Below are positions 21,621 through 33,672 of a stretch of DNA of 64,000 bases, piece by piece (within the stretch, counting starts at the first letter, position 1; each line of letters opens with the position of its first letter). The translations under genes and the position numbers were made by a program. The DNA is from Okapia johnstoni. Lineage: Eukaryota > Chordata > Mammalia > Artiodactyla > Giraffidae. The stretch is taken from NCBI GenBank assembly GCA_024291935.2, contig CM044312.1:74977001-75041000 (forward strand), read 5' to 3'. A model generated the notes under the pieces. That model did no database searches, was not told where the DNA came from, and saw nothing but the letters and a program-made list of their open reading frames with translations.

Positions 21621-22680
21621 AAATTTTGTTACTGATATAATACAGTGTATTGTGATTTCATACAATACTGTAGAAATATAAACTCAACTACTGGACAGAA
21701 AACAAAACATGAAATTATGAGAGGAAGCAGTTGCTGGTTGAACGAACAGAAAGGAATTGGTTTGCCAAATAAGATTCGCTAAAATTAAGTATCTTACTAT
21801 TAAGCTTCATATAAATAATGAAGAAGAACGGGGAAAGCAGAAACTGTGCTGGTATCCAGAGTATAGGTCCTCGGCTTCTTCCTTCATGTCAGATCTGCCT
21901 CTCAGCCCAGAGTAATAGGTGAACAGTCTGAGCAAGTTGTGCTCGTGACCTCACACAACAGGAAGCATTTTAGGCTATGAAATGTACCCATTTGTGTAAC
22001 TGCATGGTTACCTAGTTTATATAACATTCTCTAGGAAGCTGTGCCTTATAAAGTCACAGACTGAAGCTTATTCTGCCAAAAGTCTTCAGTAGATAAGGAT
22101 TTTATGTCTAGAATGCGACAGTAATTTGATCATTAGTCAAGTATTAGCATATTTACATTGATTTCGGACAAAACCATCTGAGATCTTACTTTTCTGATAA
22201 CATCTCCCACATACCCCCAGTAAAGAAAGAGAAACTGACCATAGGCTAGTGGCTCAACTCTTTCCTTTCCACTGGTATCTTCAGGAAACAAGGTATGACC
22301 ATGGGAATACAGGTGAGACAGAGGGACATGTTTTTGGGGAGAGGGCAAACATGTAAAGGAATGAGGAGGACAGAGTGCTGGCTTTGTCATTCATGTGACT
22401 GAGGTCATGGAAAATTATGAGAGAAGCAGGATTAAAGTGAAAGAGTACAGTAAGGGCCTTTTATTAATGAGGTAGAATGGCAGGTTGAAAAATGGTAAAA
22501 TTAAGGTTAAGGAAAATTTGGGAAAATAAATGATAGGGATAGATTATGAAGCAGAAGCATGGGTTGGAATATCTGGCTAGTTCTTCCTTGTCAGGAGGGT
22601 ATTTAATACTCTTACATTTTGATAGGATTAGTCTTGAGATTCTTTTAAAAGGCCAGTGATCCATTTTGATGTTGTCCCTA
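21621..22680. other. No recognised feature
   Basis: Unassigned sequence. Short frames at 22133-22390 and 22464-22736 (minus) show no recognisable family. Confidence 0.5.
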
Positions 22681-23312
22681 GATGGGGAAACAATGGAAAC
22701 AGTGACAGAGTTTATTATCTTGGGCTCCAAAATCACTGCAGATGGTGACTGCAGTCATGAAATTAAAAGATGCTTGCTTCTTGGAAGAAAAGCTCTGACA
22801 AACCTAGACAGTGTATTAAAAAGCAGAGATGTTATTTTTCCAACAAAGGTCTGTATAGTCAAAATTATGGTTTTTCCAGTAGTCACGTATGGTTGTGAGA
22901 ATTGGACCATAAAGAAGGCTGAGTGCCAAAGAATTGACACTTTTGAACTGTGGTGTTGGAGAAGACTCTTGAGAGGCCCTTGGACTGCAAGGAGATCAAA
23001 TCAGTCAATCCTGAAGGGAATCAACCCTGAATATTCATTGGAAAGACTGATGCTGAAACTGAAGCTCCAATACTTTGGCCACCTGATGCAAAGAGTCACC
23101 TCATTAGAAAAGACCTTGATGCTGGGAAAGATTGAAGGGGGGAGGAGAAGGGGATGGCAGAGGATGAGATGGTTGGATGGCATCACTGACTCAATGGACA
23201 TGAGTTTGAGCAAGCTCCGGGAGTTGGTGATGGACAGGGAAGCCTGGCGTGCTGCTGTCCATGGGGTTGCAAAGAGTCACACATGACTGAGCAACTGAAC
23301 AACAGCAACAGC
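22681..23312 (+). mobile_element. BovB 3' portion, sense, with a 206-aa open RT tail
   Basis: It starts GATGGGGAAACAATGGAAAC and ends GAGCAACTGAACAACAGC. One frame (22666-23286) stays open for 206 codons and shows the RTE C-terminal region ([47 protein letters not shown]). The RT catalytic part lies upstream and is missing, so no activity is expected. The open frame suggests less decay than the other BovB copies here. Confidence 0.93.
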
Positions 23313-23872
23313 AAGGGCCTTGAGGCAACTTAATTCTACTTCTACTACATTGAATTTAAGCAAGGAGATTAAGATAAAAGAAAATTGCTATTTAACATCT
23401 CATGTGGGTCTGGTTTTTTTTTTTTCCTTTGTTTCTTTTCATGACATTTGTGTTTACTCTAAAATCTCACTTAAAGATGATGAATTTTTAGTTGTTCTCT
23501 AAAAAATATTTGTGAACTTTCATTTACTAATTCAATTAACACAATGGGTCAAAAATTATAAAACACTCTTATAATACTTTGTTTAGAAATTATTTTAGAG
23601 TTTGAAATGTATTCTTTTTAATTAGAAAAAACTCACTTATGAAAATATCAGAAGCTGAAAGCCATTCAAAAATAAATCTGGTTAATAAAATATAAAATCA
23701 AAGTGAATGATACTGTTTATAAGGGAAATAAAATGTGACTATAACAGGGACACTTTCAAACGAGATGTTGAAGATAATTCAAAAAGAGATACTCCAAAAA
23801 TATTTTTGGAAATTATAATATTAAAATAAATGTTTGGCAAATTAAGGAGGAAAAAAGTTAAAGTGTTAACTT
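23313..23872. other. No recognised feature
   Basis: AT-rich sequence without recognisable motif. Confidence 0.5.
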
Positions 23873-23873
23873 A

Positions 23874-24060
23874 ACACTTAGTTGTGTCCTACTCTTTGTG
23901 ACCCCGTGGTATGTAGCGCACCAGGTTTCTCTGTCCACAGAATTTTCCAGGCAAGAATAGAGGAGTGGGTTGCCATTCTTTTCTCCAGGGGATCTTCCTG
24001 ACCCAGGGATGCAACCTGGGTCTCCTGAATTGCAGGTGGATTCTTCACCAGCTGAGCCAA
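23874..24060 (-). mobile_element. Bov-tA SINE, antisense
   Basis: TTGTGACCCCGTGGTATGTA, CTCCAGGGGATCTTCCTGAC and CACCAGCTGAGCCA. Confidence 0.9.
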
Positions 24061-25529
24061 TATGTATTTAAATAGAAAACTTCTAGAGTTTGTTAAAACA
24101 AACATGGATATCAATTTAATACATATGGCATGAATGATGTCCCCAAATCTGTATATTTTTTACAATCTCAAATTTTAATCTGGTAAACACTCAAGTGGTT
24201 CTTAGGAGCAGTGGGCTGGTCAGCTTACCACACTTCCATATATTTGTTTGGTGAGGATAAAACAAGCCCACATGGCTTCACACATCCATTTTTAAGGACA
24301 CAGCAGGCAGCATAAACTTCTGCTCCCCTTGATCTCCTTCCCGGTTCTCATCGTCCCTTCCAGGCAATGTGGAGGTAGGCAGAGGTGGACCCTATACTCA
24401 TGGTAGAATGTGTGACAGGGAATAACCTTGAGGCTAAGGAGATCCTGATCTTGTATAGGGGCTACTGGCCTACACAACTACTGGCCTACAGATGCTACTG
24501 CACCTGTCTCCTATCGTCTAAAAGGGGACATTATCTTCAATACCATGGATGGTCTCTAGGGAGGGAGCCTTATAGCTTTGTTGCCCAGAGATGTAAGCCA
24601 GCCTGATGCCTGCTTTGGAGCAGTTTTCCAAACATCCCTGAAAGAAGCTGCCCATGCTTTTTGCTCAGCAGAGCTGCACAGAGACCAGAATCAGCTCCCA
24701 CACAACTATGAGGAAAATTTTAAAAGTAGGCATAGCTGGTGCTTAAAATAGTCCAGGGTAGAGTATCTCAAACTACTTCAACTTTAAAATTTCTTACACA
24801 TCTAGTGCTTTTTAAAAACCATGTTCCAGTCCCAAATGAAAACAAAAAATGTGACAAAACCCTAGAATAAATAAAAGGAATGCTATTGCTTTAAATAATT
24901 GCTGGATATACAATAACTCAATCTTTCTAACACTGTCAGAAAATGACTCATTCCCCTTCAGTGAGTTTTCAAAAAATTAAAAATGAATGCTTCAAGAATA
25001 AAATATTTCTAGACATTTCTCAAACTTTAGATTATTTTAGTTTCCTGTTCTCTTTTTAATATTTATCAAAACTGGGACTTGAAGTTTCCCATAGTTTTAG
25101 GCTCATAAACTTCTAAGTGTATGAAAATGAATGAATAAGTTTCAGACATTTTATAAGGCCTTTGTACCATCTCCTTGGATGTTTAGAGATTTTTTCCATA
25201 TATTTCTGGATTTGATAGTGGTTTACAGAGGGCTGAGTTTGCCTCTTTACCTGAATAGCTCTTGCCAGATGTCATATTCCCTTATTGTTTTTAAACACTA
25301 AGACTCATCAATATTTACTTAAAAGATACAAGAAGCTGTTTAATTCATGGAGAACGGCTAGCAGCCACACTGAATGCCGACAGAGAGCACCTGGAAGCTT
25401 AGATATTAACGTAGAATTACTTACCCAGGAAGTTAAGTCTGCTGCAGACTAACCTAAGCAGTACCACATCCTCTCAGAGGTCTTTTAAACTGGCAATAGA
25501 AGACTATCACAGGCAATAGAAGACTTAAG
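24061..25529. other. No recognised feature
   Basis: Largest stretch in the left half without an identified repeat. Two overlapping opposite-strand frames (24292-24477 minus, 24385-24606 plus) lack recognisable domains. I make no functional call. Confidence 0.5.
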
Positions 25530-26680
25530 ATTACTTTTTTTTTAAATTTATTTTTAATTTTTTAAAAAAATTTTTAAGTGGAGTATAATTACTTTACAAT
25601 GCTGTGTTAGTATCTGCTGTACAACACATGAATCAACTATAAGTTCACACATTCTCTCTCTCTGAGCCTTCCCCCCATCCCCTCATCCCACCTCTCTAGG
25701 TTAGCACAGAGCACAGAGCTGAGCTCCCTGTGCTATACAGCAGCTTCCCACTAGTTATCTATTTTACTCAAAGTAGTGTATATATGTTGCTACTCTCTCA
25801 GTTCATCCCCACCTCTCTTTCCCGCTCTATGTCCACAAGACCATTCTCTTCACCTGCATGTCTTTTCATGCCCTGCAAATAGGTTCACCAGTACTGTTTT
25901 TTCTAGAATCCATATACATACAAGCATGCATGCCTGCTAAGTCTCTTCAGTCATGTCCAACTCTGTGAGACACTATGGACTATAACCCACCAGGCTCCTC
26001 TGTTCATGGGATTCTCCAGGTAAAAATACTGGAGTTGGTTGCCATGCCCTCCTCCAGAGGATCTTTCCAACCCAGGCTTCAAATCCACATCTCCTGCATC
26101 TCAGGCAGATTTTTACCACTGAGCCACCGAGGGAGCATACATATGCATTAATATACAGTATTTGTTTTTCTCTTTCTGACTCACTTCACTTTGTATGACA
26201 AACTCTAGGTTCATCCACATTGTTACAAAGGACCCAATTTCATTTCATTCTATGGCTGAGTAATATTCCATTGTATATATGTACCACAACTTCTTTATCC
26301 ATTCATCTCTCAATGGACATCTAGGTTGCTTCCACATCCTACCTATTGTAGATAGTATTGCAATGAACATTGGGGTATATGTGTCTTTTTGAATTATGGT
26401 TTTCTCAGGGTATATACCCAGTAGTGGATGGCTGGGTCAAATGGTAGTTTTATTCCTACTAGTTTCTTTTTTTTTTTTTTTCATTCCTAGTTTCTTAAGG
26501 AACCTTCATACTGTTCTCCACAGCAGTTGTATCAATTTACATTTCCACCAGCAGTGCAAGAGGGCTCCCTTTTCTCCGCATTCTCTTTAGCATTTATTTA
26601 CATATTTTTTCCTTGCATTTGATTTATAGAGTTTTTTTGATGATAGCCATTCTGACTGATGTGCGGTTATGATTCCCTTT
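25530..26680 (-). mobile_element. L1 3' end, antisense, with a Bov-tA insertion
   Basis: On the minus strand this is L1 ORF2 end plus 3'UTR. Seen here in reverse: TACTTTACAATGCTGTGTTA, GAGTAATATTCCATTGTATA, GGTTGCTTCCACATCC, CAGTGCAAGAGGGCTCCC. It ends near the ORF2 region of TAGCCATTCTGACTGATGTG and has decayed beyond coding. Confidence 0.88.
25925..26135 (-). mobile_element. Bov-tA SINE, antisense, inside L1
   Basis: GCCTGCTAAGTCTCTTCAGTC to GAGCCACCGAGGGAGC. L1 text resumes at CATACATATGCATTAATATA. Confidence 0.9.
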
Positions 26681-27050
26681 AAAAATAACATTATGTTTTT
26701 TTTCTGTAAAGATGCATTGTAACAGATTTGAAAATTAAAAGAATAAGCAAAGATATGAAATATCCACCCATAATCCTATTACCCATATAGCACCACTGTT
26801 CACATTTTGGCTTAGTTTCCATGATGGGGTTTTCTCTTTTTCTCTTTGTAAGTACCATTGTTGACATAAAGCTCATGTTTTGCATCCCGTATATCTTTTT
26901 TTCATTTATGATATCATGACCATTCTCCCATGTCAACATTTTTTAGTCATTTTCAATTCCTGAGATTTCTCTTCATTTCTGTTTTTAAATCCTTTTCTTT
27001 CCTGGTCATCCTTCTAACCCAGGTTGAACTGACTGCCTCCTTGTGTTCCC
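26681..27050. other. Possible ancient repeat, not assigned
   Basis: TAATCCTATTACCCATATAG and GATATCATGACCATTCTCCCA resemble old mammalian interspersed repeats, but I cannot name the family. The 82-aa minus frame looks like chance. Confidence 0.3.
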
Positions 27051-27129
27051 CGGTCTCCTGCACACAGGAGAGTGTTTGGTCAGAACACTCAGGACACTTC
27101 GGTTTGCTATTTCTGATCTCTGCTGTTAG

Positions 27130-27480
27130 ATGGTATACCTTCTGAAGTCAAGATCAAGGTCCTTCACTGCTGTATCACACACATTTTACATGAAGGGAGT
27201 AGAAGATCACTAAAAGTTTGTTGGATGAACGTAGAATTGATAACCATTGTTTCAAAATCAGTTCAAATATCATCTTTTCACAATAATTGCCTCCATGGCA
27301 AAATACTGTCTCCGTTTTGGGGACTTCTGTATCATTTTTCTTTTCATGGTAACTGCTATTTATTTATGTATTTTTTTCTTATGAAAATAAAAGCTTCTTG
27401 AGGGCAGAGGTAATGCTGTCTTTAATGTCACAGCTCTCTTCTCAGAGCAAAGTAGAAAATCTACGTACAGGAAATTATCA
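27130..27480 (+). mobile_element. L2-like remnants
   Basis: CACTGCTGTATCACACACATT with TTTGTTGGATGAACG, and AGCTTCTTGAGGGCAGAGG, follow the typical wording of L2 3' ends. The order suggests two pieces. Diverged. Confidence 0.5.
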
Positions 27481-27683
27481 AGTATTTGAATTGAATCAGG
27501 AGGATATGACCTATCAAATTAAATCCTGCCTATAAAAATCAGTAATTCAAACATATTAATTTTATTATGAATAATTATTTTCTCAAATGAGGATATCTAG
27601 AGGGAAAAAAAGCCATAAAATAAACAACACTATTTAAAATTCCTATATGAGAAGATTTTCATAAAGTTTTCTGGTATAACACT

Positions 27684-27949
27684 TCAATGGCACCCCACTC
27701 CAGTACTCTTGCCTGGAAAATCCCATGGATGGAGGAGCCTGGTGGGCTGCAGTCCGTGGGGTCGCTAAGAGTCGGACACGACTGAGCGACTTCACTTTCA
27801 TTTTCTCTTTCATGCATTGGAGAAGGAAATGGCAACCCACTCCAGTATTCTTGCCTGGAGAACCCCAGGGACGGCGGAGCCTGCTGGGCTGCCGTCTATG
27901 GGGTCGCAGAGTCGGACACGACTGAGGTGACTTAGCAGTAGCAGTAGCA
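27684..27949 (+). mobile_element. Bov-A2 dimeric SINE, sense
   Basis: CAATGGCACCCCACTCCAG starts monomer 1 and GCATTGGAGAAGGAAATGGC starts monomer 2. The tail is TTAGCAGTAGCAGTAGCA. CpG sites in GTCGGACACGACTGAG are intact, so the copy looks young. Confidence 0.95.
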
Positions 27950-28001
27950 ATGTATTCAAAACTTATATATTTAGAGAAAATATTGTTCCTTGCATGCATG
28001 C

Positions 28002-28086
28002 ATGCTAAGTCGCTTCAGTCGTGTCCGACTCTGTGTGACCCTATAGATGGCAGCCCACCAGGCTCCTCCGTCCACAGGAATCTCCT
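28002..28086 (-). mobile_element. Bov-A2/Bov-tA fragment, antisense
   Basis: CTAAGTCGCTTCAGTCGTGT to CTCCTCCGTCCACAGG. It lies 52 bp from a sense Bov-A2, so the two can pair. Confidence 0.88.
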
Positions 28087-28259
28087 TAGTATCTTATTTT
28101 GTCATCGCCAAACATGTCAACAACATATTTTTTGTGAGTGATTGTGATGGCATGTCTGTTTATGTATTTTAAGAAACTCTAGATCATTCTTCAAAAGTCA
28201 CTTTTCCAAGACTCTTTCATGACCACTTAGGTTTCCTTTCTTTCTCCTTCTCTCTTTTT

Positions 28260-28424
28260 TTAAAAAAAATATTTTTAATATTTATTTACTTATTTGGGTC
28301 TTCATTTCAGCATGTGGGATCTATAGTTGCAACATGTGGAATCTAGTTCCCTGACCAGGGATCGAACCCAGGCCCCCGGTATGGGAAGTGTGGATCCTTA
28401 GCTACTGGACCACCAGGGAAGTCC
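28260..28424 (-). mobile_element. CHR-type SINE, antisense, with 17-bp target duplication
   Basis: The tail ATTTATTTACTTATTTGGG, then CTGACCAGGGATCGAACCCA and CTGGACCACCAGGGAAGTCC. TCTCCTTCTCTCTTTTT flanks it at 28243-28259 and 28425-28441. Confidence 0.95.
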
Positions 28425-28441
28425 TCTCCTTCTCTCTTTTT

Positions 28442-30745
28442 ATAAAGTCAATACAAAGGTATTATTTTGGCCAGATTTTTAGGATTTATCCTCTGAAAGG
28501 TAAGTGTAAGTTCATGCCAGATTGTGTATTTTCTCTCTTGTTCTACAAATGCACATTTTTGAACCTGTAATATAAATATTATGATTCATAAAAACTGAAA
28601 AAATATGGCACTCTTTTGACATGTTCTGCTCCTTTTTCTAAAAATAACTCATATTTATTACCTTTTCTTATTTAAATTTTAATATCTGGGTATTACAGTA
28701 ATAAAACTGTTCACTACATATGCAATGGGTGATATTGTTATGTTAACTGCCTACTTTATATTACAGTTATACATAATTTTGATATCCATAAAGGTGATTG
28801 AATATCATAATAATGTTTAAAGCAGTTATACCATTTTTCAGTTTTATTTCAGGTAACAATATTTTGTTCTAGGCATGTGATAACCACAGTATTTGAATAT
28901 CTAGTCCTATATATGGTATTCAGGCTGTCCTGTGCCAATAAAAATGTCCTTGAACTAGAAATTGAGGTGTTTCAATCCAGTTTCACTATTATGTCAGAAG
29001 CCATTTGAATGTAAGCAAGTTTTTATTCTAAATCCAGTTGCTTTTTCTGTAATACTCCCCTCAAATACTCGATAACTATTTCCTGAACATCTGCTGTATT
29101 CAAAATGCTGTGAACAAAGGGTTTAAAGTACAGATTCTAACAGAATAGTTGTGTCAAAGTATAATTTTCAAGAAGTTAAATATATAACTTTCACATGAAC
29201 ATAAAGTGAGTACATGTCAAATATTTAATTCACTAATGAATGATAGAACTTGCATGATGGTAAGGATGGTTCAAAAAGAATTAGAAAGAAGGAAGTATTC
29301 AGAGTAGCAAAAGAAAATTAATGCTTAAATAAAATTACTTATTTGGGTAGAAACCTGGTTAATGTCCTACAGGGCAATAAAACTGCATTGGTATAGGACA
29401 AGCATCATATAAATCTACCAGTTATGACTATCCTTACAGAGTTGTAAATTATCTAAACCAATAGTAAAACAGAAAGTTCAATAAAGGCACATACTCTAAG
29501 AAATTAGATAATCCTTGGCTTGGCCTGATAATGCTCAGCAAAAACACTGAAAGAAAACACAGCAATTTCTTTACTTTAATTATAAGTTTTGGGTAGTTTT
29601 TTTTAGTGAGAGGAAACAGAGAGTAGTAACTCAAATGAAAATATGATCAGTACTTAGTGCAAGCAGGAGTAAGTTACTATCAAATCACAGTAAAACAGAA
29701 CCAACAAGCGACAGTAGGACAAGAGGAGAGGTGTTTTCAAGGAAGATGCTGAAATGTTAAGAACAATTTTCTTGAGATCTGAAAAACAGGTAACAAGGCA
29801 GTAAAGGATCCTTCAGGAACAGAAACGGATTCACTGATAGTCTGCGTTTGATTCTTGAATGGCTAATGTGTGTTGCATATGAGACAAAAAAAAATGGTAA
29901 AAAAGAAACTACTCTGAGTAATGAGCATATGCAGGGGTGGGAAACAGACTTTTTTTTTTAATAGATTAACCGACTCGGAAAGTCTGGAGCAAATAGAAAA
30001 CAAAAAACAAAGCCTTCATATCAGGAGGAATGCTCCTAGTATCTTGGGAAAGACAATCGACCGGGGAACAATTTTTGACCTCACGACCACGTATTACCTT
30101 GCCATTTTCACAAGGTAATAGTGTTGGTGCTACTTATGATTAACTTCTCTTGTCATGGTTTCCCCATGGGAACAGCTATTACAGTTTGATGGCTTGATTG
30201 TAGATTCCACAGGGGCATTTTATCATATATACAAGTGTGCTTGGTAACAGACCAACAAAAATTCATCATCTGACTCTACTATAAGAGAGGAGAATGCTTA
30301 ACCCCATTTTACACTTTTCTCTTCAATCATAAACCCTGGAATAACCATTGACACCATTAAATTTTTATTTGATTGTATTTAAGTCACTATAATTTCTGTT
30401 ATTTTCAAATTCATATTTTTTTAAGTCTTTTTTCTAACATAAGAAAAAAAACTTTGCTGAAATTCTTGCTATGCCAATTTTTGGCAAAAGAAACCTGATA
30501 ATTAAAATGTAAAGTTATTTTGTTTCAAATATCTCTCATTATCTTTTAGCCTAGGACTTTAGAAAACCAAGCAAAAAAAATGTTAAAAGGTATATAGTCA
30601 CATGATTGGATAAAACTATATTCATTTATAATGGTAGCTTATGTAAAATTATGCATAATCATCTATATATTTTATATAACAGAGTACTTAGAGATCATTT
30701 GCAAATCCATTTTGATTAAAGATTTAGGTTTTAACATTTAGTCTT
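28442..30745. other. Long stretch without recognised features
   Basis: AT-rich and apparently unique. The frame at 29921-30118 is short and has no motif. No repeat could be named with confidence. Confidence 0.5.
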
Positions 30746-30749
30746 GCCA

Positions 30750-31084
30750 TAAATGAACATATCTACAAAACAGAAACAGACACACAGACATAAAGAACAA
30801 ATTTGTGGTTGCCAAGAAGTGAGGAGGTAGGGGAGGGAAGGAGCGGGAATTTGGGATTAGAAGATGCAAACTAATATATATAGGATGGATAAACAACAAA
30901 ATCCTACTATATAGCACAAGGAACTATATTCAGTATACCGTGATTCACCATAGTGGAAAAGAATTTGTAAAAAGAGTAGATGCATGTATAACTGAATCAC
31001 TTTGCTGTTCAGCAGAAATTAACACAACAGTTTAAATCAACTACACTTCAGTAAAATATAAAAATAAAAAATTAAAAAATAATT
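30750..31084 (+). mobile_element. L1 3'UTR, sense
   Basis: ACAAAACAGAAACAGACACAC, ATAGCACAAGGAACTATATT, GCTGTTCAGCAGAAATTAAC and CAACTACACTTCAGTAAAAT, ending in an A-rich tail. Confidence 0.88.
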
Positions 31085-31605
31085 AGTCTTGCTTATTTAG
31101 AAAATCATCTATGATCTTATTTCTGTGTATTTTTCCTTCTCATTTGTTTTGCAAGCTTTGCTATCTCTCTAGTATGTGTTCTAGCTTATTTCTTATGAGA
31201 AAGAGAAACGTGGCCTCTGACAGCTAGAAGCTGCTCTTGAACAATCAGTTAGACCTGGGTCTTGTTCGCTGCTGATCTCGTGTCTTGGTATTCTCCTGCC
31301 GATTATAAACAATTTTATAGGACACCAATCAGACAATGACAAAGATGTCACTAACATATGTTACTATAAGGGATGAAGACAAAATGAGACCATTCCATAC
31401 ATATGTCTAAACACAGATAAAAACATGAACATAATCAAAAGGACAAAAATGAGCAAACATCCTCCTTTTCTGGGTAACATGAATAAGTGCTGCTTCTATA
31501 CTAATCAGAATTTTAGCCACATTCTACTCTTCCATCATTCCAGATAAGATTCATTAAAACACCTATAGCAGACCCACTCCAAAATGGCCCAGTTATCCTA
31601 CCTTC
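31085..31605. other. No recognised feature
   Basis: Nothing identified. Confidence 0.5.
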
Positions 31606-31875
31606 TAGTTCTCACCCTTATGTATTTCTTTTCTTAAATGTAGGCAGAATCCCTAACTTTCATGTAACCAGTGTAATATGGTAAAGATAACGAGATTTTA
31701 TTTCCATGATTACATTTTATAAGATGGTAAAAATCCCCATCTTGCCAGCAGACTCTATTTACTACCTGTCCCTGCCAACTTCGATGAAGTAAGTCACCAT
31801 ACGGAGAAGCCTGCATTGCAAGCAACTAAGATGGCCTCCAGTTGACAGCCAGTAAGGAACTGAGGCTCTCAAGTA
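31606..31875 (+). mobile_element. MLT1-like LTR, 5' part
   Basis: ATCTTGCCAGCAGACTC, GATGAAGTAAGTCACCATAC and GACAGCCAGTAAGGAACTGA follow the order of MaLR-type MLT1 LTRs. The element continues after the BovB at 33404. Only LTR sequence is present, with no viral gene. Confidence 0.65.
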
Positions 31876-33403
31876 TCAGTCAATTCAGTCATTCAGTCGT
31901 GTCCGACTGTTTGCTACCCCATGGACTGCAGCACGCCAGGCTTTCCTGTCCATCACCAACTCCTGGAGCTTGGACAAACTCATGTCCATTGAGTCAGTGA
32001 TGTCATCCAACAATCTCATCCTCTGTCGTCCCCTTCTCCTCCCACCTTCAATCTTTCCCAGCATCAGGGTCTTTTCAAATGAGTAAGTTTTCGTATCAGG
32101 TGGCCAAAATATTGGACTTTCAGCTTCAGCATCACTCCCTCCAATGAATATTCATGACTGATTTCCTTTAGGATGGACTACTTGGATCTCCTTGCTGTCC
32201 AAGGGACTCTCAAGAATCTTCTCCAACAAGACAGTTCAAAAGCATCAATTCTTCGGTGCTCAGCTTTCTTTATAGTCCAACTCTCACATCCATACATGAC
32301 TACTGGAAAAACAATAGCTTTGACTAGATGGACCTTTGTTGGCAAAGTAATGTCTCTGCTTTTTAATATGCTATCTAGGTTGGTCATAACTTTTCTTCCA
32401 AGGAGCAAGTGTCTTTTAATTTCATGGCTTCAGTCACCATCTGCAGTGATTTTGGAGTCCCCCCCAAATAAAGTCTGCCACTGTTTCCATTGTTTCCCCA
32501 TCTATTTGCCATGAAGTGCTGGAACCAGATGCCATGATCTTCATTTTTTGAATGTTGAGTTTTAAGCCAGCTTTTTAACTCAACTCTTTCACCTTCATCA
32601 AGAGGTTCTTTAGTTCTTCTTAGCTTTCTTCCATAAGGATGGTGTCATCTGCGTATCTGAGGTTATTGATATTTCTCCTGGCAATCTTGATTCCAGTCTG
32701 TGCTTCATACAGCCCAGCATTTCGCATGATGTACTCTGCATATAAGTTAAATAAGCAGGGTGACAATATACAGCCTTGACATACTCCTTTCCTGATTTGG
32801 AACCAGTCTGTTGTTCCATGTCCAGTTCTAACTGTTGCTTCTTGACCTGCATACAGATGTCTCAGAATGCAGGTCAGGTGGTCTGGTATTCCCATCTCTT
32901 AAAGAATTTTCCACAGTCTGTTGTGATCCACACAGTCAAAGGCTTTGGCATAGTCAGTAAAACAGAAGCAGATGTTTTTCTGGAATTTTCTTGCTTTCTC
33001 TATGATCCAAAAGATGTTGGCAATTTAATTCTGGTTCCTCTGCCTTTTCTAAATCCAGCTTGAACATCTGGAAGTTCATGGTTCAAGTACTGTTGAAGAC
33101 TGACTTGGATAATTTTGAACATTACTTTGCTAGTGTGTGAGATGAGGGCAACTGCATGGTGGTAGTTTGAACATTCTTTGGCATTGCCTTCCTTTGGGAT
33201 TGGAATGAAAACTGACTTTTTCCAGTCCTGTGGCCACTGCTGAGTTTTCCAAGTTTGCTGGCATATTGAGTGCAGCACTTTCACAGCATCATCTTTTAGG
33301 ATTTGAAATAGCTCAGCTGGAATTCCATCACCTCCACTAGCTTTGTTCGTCATGATGCTTTCAATGGCCCTTGATTTCGCATTCCAGGATGTCTGGCTCT
33401 AGG
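31876..33403 (-). mobile_element. Longest BovB copy, antisense, inserted in the MLT1-like LTR
   Basis: Read on the minus strand it starts just upstream of the RT (the 5' boundary is marked by GCTCTAGGTGAATG in the given strand) and reaches the tail near 31876. Minus frames 33000-33353 (SVFIPIPKEGNAKECSNYHH), 32620-32895 (GCILSPCLFNLYAEYI, then RYADDT) and 32178-32408 cover nearly the whole RT in order. Frameshifts and stops separate them, so it is inactive. The endonuclease is missing. Confidence 0.93.
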
Positions 33404-33672
33404 TGAATGTATGACAACCCACGAAAAGCTGAATCCCACCAACAACCATAGGAGGAGCATGGAAATGGATCCTCTCCCTATCAGGCCTTGAGATGAGATC
33501 ACATCCCCAGCTGGCGCCTGGATTATAGTCCTGTGAAAAATTCTAAAACAGAGAATCCATCCAGTCTGTGGCTAGAGTCCTGACTCACAGAATAATGAAC
33601 CAAATGTATGTTGTTTTCAGCTGTTAGGTTTGTAGCTATTTGTTATTCAGCATTAGCTAGCTAATACAATAG
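33404..33672 (+). mobile_element. MLT1-like LTR, 3' part
   Basis: CAACCCACGAAAAGCTGAATC, CACCAACAACCATAGG, CCTGACTCACAGAATAATGA and GCTAGCTAATACAAT complete the LTR begun at 31606. Confidence 0.65.

Noticed and set aside
22666..23286. 206-aa open frame as a possible domesticated gene
   Set aside because: It is the C-terminal region of BovB reverse transcriptase with the element's own 3' tail following. No catalytic part, promoter or splice context is visible.
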